From Achatina immaculata (Eukaryota > Mollusca > Gastropoda > Stylommatophora > Achatinidae), in the NCBI GenBank assembly GCA_009760885.1, contig CM019709.1, positions 30,929,713-30,993,712 on the forward strand: a stretch of 64,000 bases of DNA. The letters run 5' to 3'. The position numbers were made by a program, and so were the translations under genes. Position 1 is the stretch's first letter. Each line of letters starts with the position of its first letter. The notes beneath the pieces were generated by a model. That model did not search any database and was not told the DNA's origin. It saw only the letters and a list, made by a program, of their open reading frames with translations. Shown here piece by piece: positions 11,165 through 22,597 of this stretch.

Positions 11165-11525
11165 AATAAATTAATGCAAACTGTATGCATATGTGAATGT
11201 ATGCATGCATGTATGTATGTATGTATGTATTTGCGTATGTGTGTATGCATGTATATATGTATGTATGTAATTTGTATGTACGTACGTATGTATATAATTA
11301 TGTATGTATGTATATATGCATGTATGTATATGCGTATGCATGTACGTTGTATGTACGTATGTATTGTATATATGTATGTACGGAAGAATATATTTATGTA
11401 TGTATGTAAGTTAATATATATATATATATATATTTATGTTTTTGTATGTGTGTCTATGAGTGTATGTGTATGTGTGTGTATGAAATTGTCTGTGTGTTTG
11501 AGTTTATATATGTATTTGTAAATGT
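11165..11525. repeat. TATG microsatellite array (composite block 2)
   Basis: Irregular TATG/TACG tracts with a TA run near 11,413-11,434. Same array at 18,497-18,845 in the second duplication unit. Confidence 0.9.
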
Positions 11526-11526
11526 A

Positions 11527-12745
11527 GTCAGTCAGTCAGTCATTTGCATGTCTCTTTCGGAACTTTGACTTCCTAACAGCTTTATTATAGGCCTCTCGAT
11601 TTTAAGGAAGATGCCCTGCTACTATTGCATCATTTCACAGATCATCGGTGATGTCTTCAGCCATCTTCGGCTGGGTCTTCTACTCTTTCATTATGGACAC
11701 TTCCAAGACTGTCTTTTCCAAATACTCTTGTCCTTTCTCCTTCCATATATATCTTTGCTCCGATGGTGTCATTTCTTATTTGGTCTCTTCTTGTCACATT
11801 TAGTATTCTCTTTGAACATCTCATTTCTGTCCTAATGATTTTTCTTTTGTTCTTAACTGTTAGTGCCCATGTTTGACATTGGTATCATAGAGATGGGAGG
11901 AAGATTGTTTTGTACAGTGGCTTTTTTGTTTTATTTCTGATGTATGTGTTTTTCACTAAAAGAGACATTTGTCCAATGACCTGATTTCCATTATTGCATC
12001 TGTTCTCAGTCTCAGCGTCAATTGTCCCTGAGAATGATATTATGCTACCTAGGTTTAAGAAATGTTTCACTTGTTTCAAGGGTCGGTTGTCTAGGAAGAT
12101 ATTTGTTTGGATTTCTTATCTCGCTATGACCATGACTTCTGACATGTTTCATTTCCTGCTTGCAAAAAGCTGGTTTTAAACAAGGTCAGTTTCTTTTTAT
12201 TGATTTTATTTATTTTGGTAAGTTTATGAAGAGTTCTCCACTTTTCTTATCAGATTCTTCTTTAACATTCTCTTCCTTGACCTTGCTTCCAAATACACAT
12301 GACATTTAACATATCCAAAATAATCTTTTTAATCTTCATTACTAGCCAGAATTCTTCAATATAAAGTTCTTACAGTATGTATGTATTTAATCTTGTGTCG
12401 TGTCCATGATATTTGAAAGGTTTTTATTAGCATTTCCGTTCACAAGAATTTATATGTTCCTCAGCTGTTTTCTTAGTGCCCATGTATCACAGCCATATGT
12501 TGCTATGTGAAAAACCTATGCCCTTAAAACTCTTTTTTTTTAGTTCCATCTTTTCCACCACGCAGCATCTTTCGTTGTTTTATTTTAGAGTATTAGATGT
12601 CATACTTTCAATTTCAATCATTGTAATTTCGTTATTATTTAGTAATTGTTCAGTGAATTAAAACCTTTCCACCTCTCTCAATTTTACCCCAGAGACATAT
12701 ATTTCAACTACCTTATTTGTTGTGCACATTGTAAACAATAAATGT
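11527..12745 (-). mobile_element. LINE-B with nested LINE-G (composite block 2)
   Basis: LINE-B 3' end (11,527-11,716), LINE-G (11,731-12,287), then LINE-B C-terminal part (12,302-12,745), all on the minus strand. The LINE-G insert is bounded by tccaaatactcttg (11,717-11,730) and tccaaatacacatg (12,288-12,301), matching 12 of 14: a credible target-site duplication. Inside, LINE-G has lost its RT: its C-terminal part is joined near 12,140 to its endonuclease-RT linker. Confidence 0.8.
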
Positions 12746-12767
12746 ATCTATCTATCTATCATCTATA

Positions 12768-12855
<88 letters not shown>
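12746..12855. repeat. TATC microsatellite
   Basis: Near-perfect TATC; counterpart at 20,069-20,155 is shorter. Confidence 0.97.
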
Positions 12856-12857
<2 letters not shown>

Positions 12858-12995
12858 CATGTCGTGTGGTCTTTCTGCACTTATGTTTTCTGCTCTTTGT
12901 TTCCAGTTGCTTATTATATGTAAGCTTGCTTTTCTTTCATGGTTTAAGCGTTTTTTTAAAAAATCATATTCAGCAAACGTTTACGATATTAAACT

Positions 12996-13037
<42 letters not shown>
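12856..13037. repeat. Module h plus TA run
   Basis: Module h (about 140 bases, landmarks gtggtctttctgca and atcatattcagca) follows a TATC array and is followed by a TA run at 12,999-13,037. Other copies start near 15,286, 20,156 and 22,596. No identity found. Confidence 0.65.
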
Positions 13038-13042
<5 letters not shown>

Positions 13043-13535
13043 GGTACTTCTTATCATTTAGGCTGTTACAATCTCGTGTTATAGTATATTATAGTGTGTT
13101 ACATGTTTTGTCACTGTAGTATGGCAGCAGTTTTTCCCCATCATATTTTCCATTATCCTCATTTTCCGCATCAAGAAATTTGATGTCTATTGAATGTGAA
13201 CCTCTTCTCTTGGCTGTTACTAACGTCTAGTATAGTTTTAAGTAGTAAGCTTGTAAGGTGAAGTCTAGTTGTACTGTTGTTATCTACTGGAAAGAAAAAG
13301 AGAGCCAGGGTGTAAATGTTCTCTGAGTATCTTGCAGAACTCAAATTGAAGACTCTTTGATCAATCTGTTAAATTTGTTCCTGAGAGAGTTAACTAACTC
13401 CCAATTGTTTTTTACTCTAGACCATTTGAGACAACACTCACTTCTAGATGTGCTCCAGCTGTAGAGCAATTATCCTTCTTCTTCACATATAAAGATATGT
13501 TTTTGCTCTTCAATTACATAAGAAGGATACTCCTT
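13038..13535. repeat. Composite block 3, module a
   Basis: Landmarks as in block 1 (tatggcagcag, aaatttgatgtc, tagagcaatta). Followed at once by the LINE-B 3' end. Confidence 0.7.
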
Positions 13536-13690
13536 TAGACCAAGGAGAAGATGGCGGCAAGACATCGTTAATAATCTGCACATGGAACCATTAGCAGCAG
13601 GGAATCTTGCTTACAACCGAGAGGTTTTTAGAAGAGCTTTTAGAGAGGCAAAGTTCCGCAAGGGACATGCAATGACTGACTGACTGATCT
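13536..13690 (+). mobile_element. LINE-B 3' terminal fragment (composite block 3)
   Basis: Degenerate LINE-B end with an ATGACTGACTGACTGATC-type tail; same position in the block as copies at 5,509, 9,795, 20,846 and 27,306. Confidence 0.7.
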
Positions 13691-13704
13691 ATATAACTAA
13701 AAAA

Positions 13705-13990
13705 AACGTACGTGCAGAGTTTTTAATATAATACAACCATTCTACGTAAACGGTAAAATGAACATTTACTAGAAGACTGTCAACAATACAAACAAATATA
13801 CTAACGAACACTTAATGTAAGCTTGGTATATGTTACTACTAACATTTACAGTAATGACGGAGGTACTCTGTTTCTGAAATGTGTTGTAGAATAAGAATAA
13901 ATATACTGAAAATAAAGAATATAATGTTTAACATATATGAACTACATCATTATGTTTTATAATTAAAATACATACCAACTGTATTAATAT
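13705..13990. repeat. Module c copy 3
   Basis: Same landmarks as the other copies; nearly identical to the copy at 21,015. Confidence 0.7.
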
Positions 13991-13999
13991 ATTCCAATA

Positions 14000-14645
14000 T
14001 GGATTTTAAAAAATACCATAGTACGGATGTAAGTGAAAATGCTTCATATTTTCTGCTAACAACATTTCACTTTGAAAGAATGAAATAAATTAAACAAAAA
14101 AGTAATTCAGTAAGAAAACGATTCGACAAACTAATTATGTCAATCTGTAAGAACAGTGAAGAGGAAAACATCTATCTTAAATCTAAGAAAACTAAATTGA
14201 TCACAACTGACAAAACAAATCAGGTAGTTACAATATGTAGTTGTATCAATGAGTAAAAACTGGAAGAGGTGGAGAGTTTTGAATATCTTGGATCATTACT
14301 AACTAATAATGGAGATATAATGAGAAAAATTAAAAGGAGAAAATCTATCGCTCTTTAAAAAGTTAAACAACTAAAGAAGCTGTGGAGAGGTACAGACAGA
14401 AGTACAAACATAAGATTTTTAAAGACATGCATCTTTCCCATCTCAATATATACCTGTGAGACCTGGACACTTAACAAACCATCTCATAAACACATAAATA
14501 CCTTTGAATATAAATGCTACAGAAGAGTTCGTCAAATATCATGGACACGAAAGAGAACAAATATATCCATACTACAAGTACATATTGTTGAAGACGTCTC
14601 GAAAGTAAAGAGGATTAAACACAGAAAACTTATATACGAGGGTAA
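14000..14645 (+). mobile_element. LINE-B C-terminal segment (composite block 3)
   Basis: Degenerate plus-strand LINE-B post-RT region (VESFEYLGSLLTNNGD, LKKLWRGTDRS), truncated at about 14,640 where it meets an inverted LINE-G/LINE-B joint. Stops are shared with the copy near 21,560. Confidence 0.7.
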
Positions 14646-15180
14646 GTTGTTGATAAGTTTATGAAGAGTTCACCGTTTTTTCTTATCAAATTCTTCTTTC
14701 ACATTCTCTTTCTTGATTCTGCATCGAAATACTCATGATATTTAATATGTCCAAAATAATCTCTGTTTAATCTTCCTTACTGGATAGACTTCTTCAGTAT
14801 ATAAAGTTCTTGCAGTATGTATATATTTGATCTTGTGTTGTGTGCATGATATTTGAAGGAGTTTTTAGTAGCATTTACATTCAATGGCATTTATGTGCTT
14901 CTCAGCCGTTTTGTTAAGTGTCCAAGCCCCACAGCCATATGTTACGATGGGAAAGATGTAAGCCCTTTTTTGAGTTACATCTTTTCCTCTTCACGGCATT
15001 TTTTGTTGTTTTATTTTATAGCGATATATATCCTTCTTTCAATTTCCTTCATTGCAATGTCATTATTGTTTTGTACTGATCCAAGATATTAAAACCTTTC
15101 CATCTCTTTCAATTTTTCCGAATATATATATATATATATATTTCAACTACCTTATTTTTGTGTACATTGTTAACTATGCA
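14646..15180 (-). mobile_element. LINE-G remnant joined to LINE-B C-terminal part
   Basis: About 75 bases of LINE-G linker run into LINE-B at a cgaaatactcatg string, the same joint seen at 12,288, 19,615, 25,904 and 30,000. The minus strand then reads degenerate LINE-B to about 15,120. A TA run is at 15,123-15,142. Confidence 0.7.
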
Positions 15181-15194
15181 TGTCTATCTGTCTG

Positions 15195-15282
<88 letters not shown>

Positions 15283-15285
15283 CCT
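15181..15285. repeat. TATC then TGTC microsatellite
   Basis: A TATC tract switches cleanly to TGTC at about 15,245; the same switch occurs at 22,556 in the duplicate. Confidence 0.95.
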
Positions 15286-16339
15286 ATCTACCTGTCGTTT
15301 GTCTTTCTGCATGTATGTTTTCTGCTCTTTTTTTCCAGTTATATGTAAGCTTCCTTTTGTTTCCTGGTTTATTTTTTTTCTATTCTTTTCAAAATCATAT
15401 TCAGCAGAAGTTTGCAATATTAAATTATATGTATATTTTTTCTACTATACAGCACTTTTATACGTAGGCTGTTACAGTCTCATGATATAATGCATTAACA
15501 TTTTAAGTTACACAGCTATTACTATTAACTATTGAAATATTATAACAAATAGTGAAGAATCACATGGTTGTTTTTTGAGCGAATTTCCGATCCAACAGAA
15601 ACATTTAAATAAAGATAACCAATATACAAGAATGCACACAAAATTAAGGAATATTAGAGAAATCAAATGGGTTCTACTTTTAATCTAATTCTACAGAAAA
15701 CTTCAAACAGAGAATATATTATTGCTTTTCTGGTCTTTGTAAATGGGCAAGTAATGCTTCGAAATGTTTCGTTTATTCTCTTACGACACAAACAAACGAC
15801 TGAATCAGTTGTGTATCAAACACTTACGGACTGTAAGATGTAGAGAAGGGAAAAATTTAACGCCAACGTAATAACTTTATTTAACAACAGTGTTTCGCTA
15901 ACTTTTATGTTTATTTTTACATAATGTCATGCATTAATTTCATTAGACCAGTTTCATTAAAAATATACGATAAGAAAATTCGACGGGCATTCGTTTAACA
16001 AAAGTGTACGAAATAAAAAAAAATGATTAAAAGTCTATTTTTTCTATTTCTTTCCGACCAACATAATAACTACCTATCTATCTGTTAATTGCTCTGTCTG
16101 TTTGTCTGTTTCTCTGTCTGTCTCTCCATTACCGTAATTATATATCAATACATCCAACATCGATCTATCCATCTATCCATCAATTCATCCATCCGCCATT
16201 CCGTTCTTCAATTCATCTTTCTGTCCATTCTTATAATCAGCCATAAATCCATCCTTACAATCAGCCATCCACCCATCCATTATGATCATAACGTTTATGT
16301 AATGAACAATGTTGCCAAATACAGTTGTTACCTACAATA
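15286..16339. repeat. Modules h and a' with intervening unassigned DNA
   Basis: Module h at about 15,286-15,480 and module a' at about 15,721-15,900. 15,480-15,720 is AT-rich with nothing recognised. 15,900-16,340 holds degenerate CTGT and CATC tracts (16,075-16,290). No coding signal was seen apart from repeat-derived frames. Confidence 0.6.
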
Positions 16340-16685
16340 CTAAAGTATTCTTCATAAAGAGGTATTAAAATAATACAATCGTTTTAAACATTAAAAGAAG
16401 CATTAACTAAAGGAATACCAACAGAAAAATCAAATATGCCAAAGAAAATTCCTGAAAATGTTTTATAACTCTGTTACTAATATTTTCAGTATTGACGGAG
16501 ATATATTAGTTTCGAAAATGATGTTAAAGTAAAAAGTAATCATACTGAATGATATGTATTTATTTTTAACGCAGTATAAATCTTTTTATTTTGTATACTA
16601 CATCTTTATATTTTGTAAACTATATCTTTATAGTTTGTAAAGTAAATACTTGCCAGCTGAGTTAATGTGTGAAATATGGCACAGA
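16340..16685. repeat. Module c copy 4 (diverged)
   Basis: Recognisable by aatacaatcgtttt, gaagcattaactaaagg and gtattgacggaga; more diverged than copies 1-3. 16,686-16,900 after it is AT-rich with nothing identified. Confidence 0.6.
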
Positions 16686-16901
16686 AAAAGGATAGCACAG
16701 ATGTTAGGAAAATTATTTCAAATGTTTTTATAATATTATTTAACTTTGGAAATCGAAATGTTATGTTTAAATACAACCGTAATTCAGAAATTTTTTTTCT
16801 TTTTACGAAAATGTCACAGTATTTTATTTTATAAATATCAGTAAACAAAGAGAATAAAATTCTCTTAATTATGTATTTATGCATATAAATGTAGCTGTAT
16901 T

Positions 16902-17861
16902 TATACGAGGAACGTTGAGAAAGTAATGCACCACATTGTTTGTTTCAGCTAATAATGAAGATGGAAGCATGAAATTTTGCACACTTTAAATATCGCATGT
17001 GTCGATTGTGTCAAATAAATTGCACCGGAACCGGCCAAAGATTATGGCTGTCTTAACCGTTGACATGGACGTGTTAGGAACATGCGGTATAAGCTGCGAA
17101 TTGTTACAGAATTTCTCGTTGCAGAGAAGCAAACTGTTGTGAACACTTACAAGCGTCTATGTGATGTGTATGGAAGTTTTGGCAATAAGCAGGAGTACAG
17201 TCAGCAGATGGGTTCAAAGAATCAATAAGTGGAGATAAGGAGTTGCATGATCGGCCGCCCTGTGGACGTCCTGCCACAGCCACCAGGGCAGAAATGTTGA
17301 AATGCGCTGAGGGCATTATTCTTACTGATAGGCGTATCACTACTCAACAATTGGCCTTAAACCTGTCAGTCGGCAATGCTAGTGCAAATTCAGTTATAAA
17401 ATAACTATGATTTTCTAATGTTTGTGCAAGATGGGTTCCTCAAAGTCTCACAAACGACCATCGATTGCACAGGAAACACTTTCTTCTGAATTGTTGGAGT
17501 ATTTCAATGCAGAGGGAGAGAACTTTTTGGCTAAGATCGTAACAAGTGACGAAACCTGGGCACATCATTTTGAATCTGAGACAAAAAGGCAGTAATGGAG
17601 TGGCATCATCCGCAATCACCACGAATAAAGAAATTCAAGACAACTCCTTCAGCTGGAAAGGTCATGATCACTCTTTTAGACAATGAAGGTATGACTCTTG
17701 TGGATTTATGCCAAGAGGAGAGACAATCAATTCGCAAGCTTACATTAAGACATAAAAATTTAGACCACGTTTTCGCAGAGTTCGGCCGCATAAGATCCAG
17801 CTGACCTGCTTCTCCTTCACGACAATGCGCGCCCTCGCACATATCTAACAACATGGGAAGA
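16902..17861 (+). mobile_element. mariner DNA transposon, copy 1, 3' truncated
   Basis: Begins with a probable terminal repeat (tatacgaggaacgttgagaa). The plus strand reads a broken transposase: helix-turn-helix region (TVVNTYKRLCDVYGSFG), DRPPCGRPAT, RRITTQQLA, WVPQSLT, then TSDETWAHHFE with the first catalytic Asp and LLLHDNA with the second. The third Asp region is absent because the element is cut at 17,861 and joined to LINE-G. Several stops and frameshifts are present. Confidence 0.85.
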
Positions 17862-18120
17862 GTGGTAACCGTGTAACATGGCCAAACAATCTGACTTGAT
17901 GTTTCCGTATGTAGTGTAATACTTGTGTTTCTCCAACCTTTGCCCCGATGGTGTCATTTCTTATTTGGTCTCTTCTTGTCACATTTAGTATTTTCTTTGA
18001 ACATCTCATTTCTGTCCTAATGATTTTTCTTTTGTTCTTGGCTTTTAGCGTCCATTTTTTACATTGATAGTATAGACTTGGGAGGAAAATTGTGTTGCAC
18101 AGTGCCTTTTTTGTTTCAGT
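17862..18120 (-). mobile_element. LINE-G fragment at the duplication junction
   Basis: Matches the LINE-G C-terminal region at 28,125-28,370 closely (starts at ggtaaccgtgtaacatgg). It separates the truncated mariner of unit 1 from the LINE-B segment that begins unit 2. Confidence 0.75.
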
Positions 18121-18445
18121 ATAAAGAATCCTGGATGGTACAGAGGATTAAACAGAGAAAACTTAAATGTTTTGGACACATCAAACAGTGATGAGAATTT
18201 AGAGAAGACCGTCTTGGAAGGGTACATAATGGGGAAAAGAAAGAGGAAGACACAGTCGAAGATTGCTACAAGACATCGTTGATATTCTGCACATGGATGC
18301 ATCAGCAGCAATGTATCTTGCTTAGAACCGAGAAGCACACAGGAGAGCTGTTGAAAGCAACGGAAATGCAAATGACTGAATCATTAAGAAAATTTATTTT
18401 CTAGAACGATTTGTTAGAAATTAGAAGATTTCATAACTTCTTATG
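18121..18445 (+). mobile_element. LINE-B C-terminal end (unit 2)
   Basis: Counterpart of 10,803-11,095; reads degenerate RIKQRKLKCFGHIK and the 3' end. Truncated 5' at the duplication junction. Confidence 0.7.
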
Positions 18446-18496
18446 TTTTAAAATATAATTCTAAAAAATCAGACATCATAAAAGTAATAAATTAAT

Positions 18497-18729
18497 GCAA
18501 ACTGTATGCATATGTGAATGTATGCATGTATGTATGTATGTATGTATTTGCGTATGTGTGTATGCATGTATATATGTATGTATGTAATTTGTATGTACGT
18601 ACGTATGTATGTAATTATGTATGTATGTATATATATGCATGTATGTATATACGTATGTATGTACGTTGTATGTACGTATGTATTGTACATATGTATGTAC
18701 GGAAGAATATATTTATGTATGTATGTAAG

Positions 18730-18764
<35 letters not shown>

Positions 18765-18845
18765 GTTTTTGTATGTGTGTCTATGAGTGTATGTGTATGT
18801 GTGTGTATGAAATTGTCTGTGTGTTTGAGTTTATATATGTATTTG
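18497..18845. repeat. TATG microsatellite array (unit 2)
   Basis: TATG/TACG tracts with a TA run at about 18,731-18,760, longer than in unit 1. Confidence 0.9.
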
Positions 18846-18851
18846 TAAATG

Positions 18852-20065
18852 TAGTCAGTCAGTCAGTCATTTGCATGTCTCTTTCGGAACTTTGCCTTCC
18901 TAACAGCTTTCCTATAGGCCTCTCTATTTTAAGGAAGATGCCCTGCTACTATTGCATCATTTCACAGATCATCGATAATGTCTTCAGCCATCTTCGGCTG
19001 GGTCTTCTACTCTTTCATTATGGACACTTCCAAGACTGTCTGTTCCAAATACTCTTGTCCTTTCTCCTTCCATATATATCTTTGCTCCGATGGTGTCATT
19101 TCTTATTTAGTCTATTCTTGTCACATTTAGTATTCTCTTTGAACATCTCATTTCTGTCCTAATGATTTTTCTTTTGTTCTTAACTGTTAGTGCCCATGTT
19201 TGACATTGGTATCATAGAGTTGGGAGGAAGATTGTTTTGTACAGTGGCTTTTTTGTTTTATTTCTGATGTATGTGATTTTCACTAAAAGAGACATTTGTC
19301 CAATGACCTGATTTCCATTATTGCATCTGTTCTCAGTCTCAGCGTCAAATGTCCCTGAGAATGATAGTATGCTACCTGGGTTTTAGAAATGTTTCACTTG
19401 TTTCAAGGGTCGGTTGTCTAGGAAGATATTTGTTTGGATTTCTTATCTCGCTATGACCATGACTTCTGACATGTTTCATTTCCTGCTTGCAAAAAGCTGG
19501 TTTTAAACAAGGTCAGTTTCTTTTTATTGATTTTATTTCTGTTGGTAAGTTTATGAAGAGTTCTCCGCTTTTCTTCTCAGATTCTTCTTTAACATTCTCT
19601 TCCTTGACCTTGCTTCCAAATACACATGACATTTAATATATCCAGAATAATCTTTTTAATCTTCATTACTAGCCAGAATTCTTCAATATAAAGTTCTTAC
19701 AGTATGTATGTATTTAATCTTGTGTCGTGTCCATGATATTTGAAAGGTTTTTATTAGCATTTCCGTTCACAAGAATTTATATGTTGCTCAGCTGTTTTCT
19801 TAGTGCCCATGTCTCACAGCCATATGTTGCTATGTGAAAAACCTATGCCCTTAAAACTCTTTTTTTTTAGTTCCATCTTTTCCACCACGCAGCATCTTTC
19901 GTTGTTTTATTTTAGAGTTTTAATGTCATACTTTTAATTTCAATCATTGTAATTTCATTATTATTTAGTAATTGTTCAGTGGATTAAAACCTTTCCACCT
20001 CTCTCAATTTTATCCCAGGGACATATATTTCAACTACCTTATTTGTTGTGCACATTGTAAACAAT
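18852..20065 (-). mobile_element. LINE-B with nested LINE-G (unit 2)
   Basis: Same order as 11,527-12,745. The insert at 19,058-19,614 is flanked by tccaaatactcttg (19,044-19,057) and tccaaatacacatg (19,615-19,628). The nested structure therefore predates the 7-kb duplication. Confidence 0.8.
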
Positions 20066-20068
20066 AAA

Positions 20069-20070
20069 TG

Positions 20071-20155
<85 letters not shown>
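20069..20155. repeat. TATC microsatellite
   Basis: Near-perfect TATC tract. Confidence 0.97.
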
Positions 20156-20156
<1 letters not shown>

Positions 20157-20291
20157 CATATCGTGTGGTCTTTCTGCACTTATGTTTTCTGCTCTTTGTT
20201 TCCAGTTGCTTATTATATGTAAGCTTGCCTTTGTTTCATGGTTTAAGCGTTTTTTTAAAAAATCATATTCAGCAAACGTTTACGATATTAA

Positions 20292-20338
<47 letters not shown>
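20156..20338. repeat. Module h plus TA run (unit 2)
   Basis: Counterpart of 12,856-13,037; TA run at 20,297-20,338. Confidence 0.65.
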
Positions 20339-20343
<5 letters not shown>

Positions 20344-21000
20344 GGTACTTCTTATCATTTAGGCTGTTACAATCTCGTGTTATAGTATATTATAGTGTGT
20401 TACATGTTTTGTCACTGTAGTATGGCAGCAGTTTTTCCCCCATCATATTTTCCATTATCCTCATTTTCCGCATCAAGAAATTTGATGTCTATTGAATGTG
20501 AACCTCTTCTCTTGGCTGTTACCAACGTCTTGTATTGTTTTAAGTAGTAAGCTTGTAAGGTGAAGTCTAGTTGTACTGTTGTTATCTACTGGAAAGAAAA
20601 AGAGAGCCAGGGTGTAAATGTTATCTGAGTATCTTGTAGAACTCAAATTGAAGACTCTTAGATCAATCTGTTAAATTTGTTCCTGAGAGAGTTAACTAAC
20701 TCCCAATTGTTTTTTACTCTAGACCATTTGAGACAAAACTCACTTCTAGATGTGCTCCAGCTGTAGAGCAATTATCCTTCTTCTTCACATATAAAGATAT
20801 GTTTTTGCTCTTCAGTTACATAAGAAGGATACTCCTTTAGACCAAGGAGAAGATGGCGGCAAGACATCGTTGATAATCTGTACATGGAACCATTAGCAGC
20901 AGGGAATCTTGTTTACAACCGAGAGGTTTTTAGAAGAGCTTTTAGAGAGGCAAAGTTCCGCAAGGGACATGCAAATGACTGACTGACTGATCTATATAAC
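20339..21000 (+). repeat. Module a followed by LINE-B 3' terminal fragment (unit 2)
   Basis: Module a at 20,339-20,845, then the LINE-B end at 20,846-21,000 with an AAATGACTGACTGACTGATC-type tail. Confidence 0.7.
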
Positions 21001-21014
21001 TAAAAAAAACGTAC

Positions 21015-21300
21015 GTGCAGAGTTTTTAATATAATACAACCATTCTACGTAAACGGTAAAATGAACATTTACTAGAAGACTGGCAACAATACAAACAAAT
21101 ATACTAACGAACACTTAATGTAAGCTTGGTATATGTTACTACTAACATTTACAGTAATGACGGAGGTACTCTGTTTCTGAAATGAGTTGTAGAATAAGAA
21201 TAAATATACTGAAAATAAAGAATATAATGTTTAATATATATGAACTACATCATTATGTTTTATAATTAAAATACATACTAGCTGTATTAATATATTCCAA
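21015..21300. repeat. Module c copy 5
   Basis: Counterpart of copy 3, differing at a few scattered bases. Confidence 0.7.
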
Positions 21301-21309
21301 TATGGATTT

Positions 21310-22480
21310 TAAAAAATACCATAGTACGGATGTAAGTGAAACTGCTTCATATTTTCTGCTAAAAACATTTCACGTTGAAAGAATGAAATAAATTAAACAA
21401 AAAAGTAATTCAGTAAGAAAACGAATGGACAAACTAATTATGTCAATCTGTAAGAACAGTGAAGAGAAAAACATCTATCTTAAATCTAAGAAAACTAAAT
21501 TGATCACAACTGACAAAACAAATCAGGTAGTTACAATATGTAGTTGTATCAATGAGTAAAAACTGGAAGAGGTGGAGAGTTTTGAATATCTTGGATCATT
21601 ACTAACTAATAATGGAGATATAATGAGAAAAATTAAAAGGAGAAAATCTATCGCTCTTTAAAAAGTTAAACAACTAAAGAAGCTGTGGAGAGGAACAGAC
21701 AGAAGTACAAACATAAGATTTTTAAAGACATGCATCTTTCCCATCTCAATATATACCTGTGAGACCTGGACACTTAACAAACCATCTCATAAACACATAA
21801 ATACCTTTGAATATAAATGCTACAGAAGAGTTCGTCAAATATCATGGACACGAAAGAGAACAAATATATCCATACTACAAGTACATATTGTTGAAGACGT
21901 CTCGAAAGTAAAGAGGATTAAACACAGAAAACTTATATACGAGGGTAAGTTGTTGATAAGTTTATGAAGAGTTCACCGTTTTTTCTTCTCAAATTCTTCT
22001 TTCACATTCTCTTTTTTGATTCTGCATCGAAATACTCATGATATTTAATATGTCCAAAATAATCTCTGTTTAATCTTCCTTACTGGATAGACTTCTTCAG
22101 TATATAAAGTTCTTGCAGTATGTATATATTTGATCTTGTGTTGTGTGCATGATATTTGAAGGAGTTTTTAGTAGCATTTACATTCAATGGCATTTATGTG
22201 CTTCTCAGCCGTTTTGTTAAGTGTCCAAGTCCCACAGCCATATGTTACGATGGGAAAGATGTAAGCCCTTTTTTGAGTTACATCTTTTCCTCTTCACGGC
22301 ATTTTTTGTTGTTTTATTTTATAGCGATATATATCCTTCTTTCAATTTCCTTCATTGCAATGTCATTATTGTTTTGTACTGATCCAAGATATTAAAACCT
22401 TTCCATCTCTTTCAATTTTTCCGAATATATATATATATATATATATATATATTTCAACTACCTTATTTTTGTGTACATTG
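21310..22480. mobile_element. LINE-B plus-strand C-terminal segment, then inverted LINE-G/LINE-B joint (unit 2)
   Basis: Plus-strand LINE-B at about 21,440-21,950, LINE-G remnant at about 21,955-22,040, minus-strand LINE-B to about 22,420, TA run at 22,425-22,452. Counterpart of 14,000-15,180. Confidence 0.7.
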
Positions 22481-22493
22481 TTAACTATGCATG

Positions 22494-22505
22494 TCTATCT
22501 GTCTG

Positions 22506-22595
<90 letters not shown>
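22494..22595. repeat. TATC then TGTC microsatellite (unit 2)
   Basis: TATC tract switching to TGTC at about 22,556. Confidence 0.95.

Positions 22596-22597
<2 letters not shown>

Larger units (their letters stand above)
10803..17861. repeat. Tandem duplication of about 7.05 kb, unit 1
   Basis: Collinear with 18,121-25,163 at an offset of about 7.3 kb. It includes LINE-B/G segments, TATC and TA arrays, modules h, a, b, c and d, and a mariner. Aligning several stretches by eye shows only scattered substitutions, and shared stops in the mariner show the copies were dead before duplication. The right end stops inside the mariner. Confidence 0.85.

Noticed and set aside
17862..18120. Mariner right terminal repeat after copy 1
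   Set aside because: The sequence matches LINE-G (28,125-28,370), so the mariner is simply truncated there.
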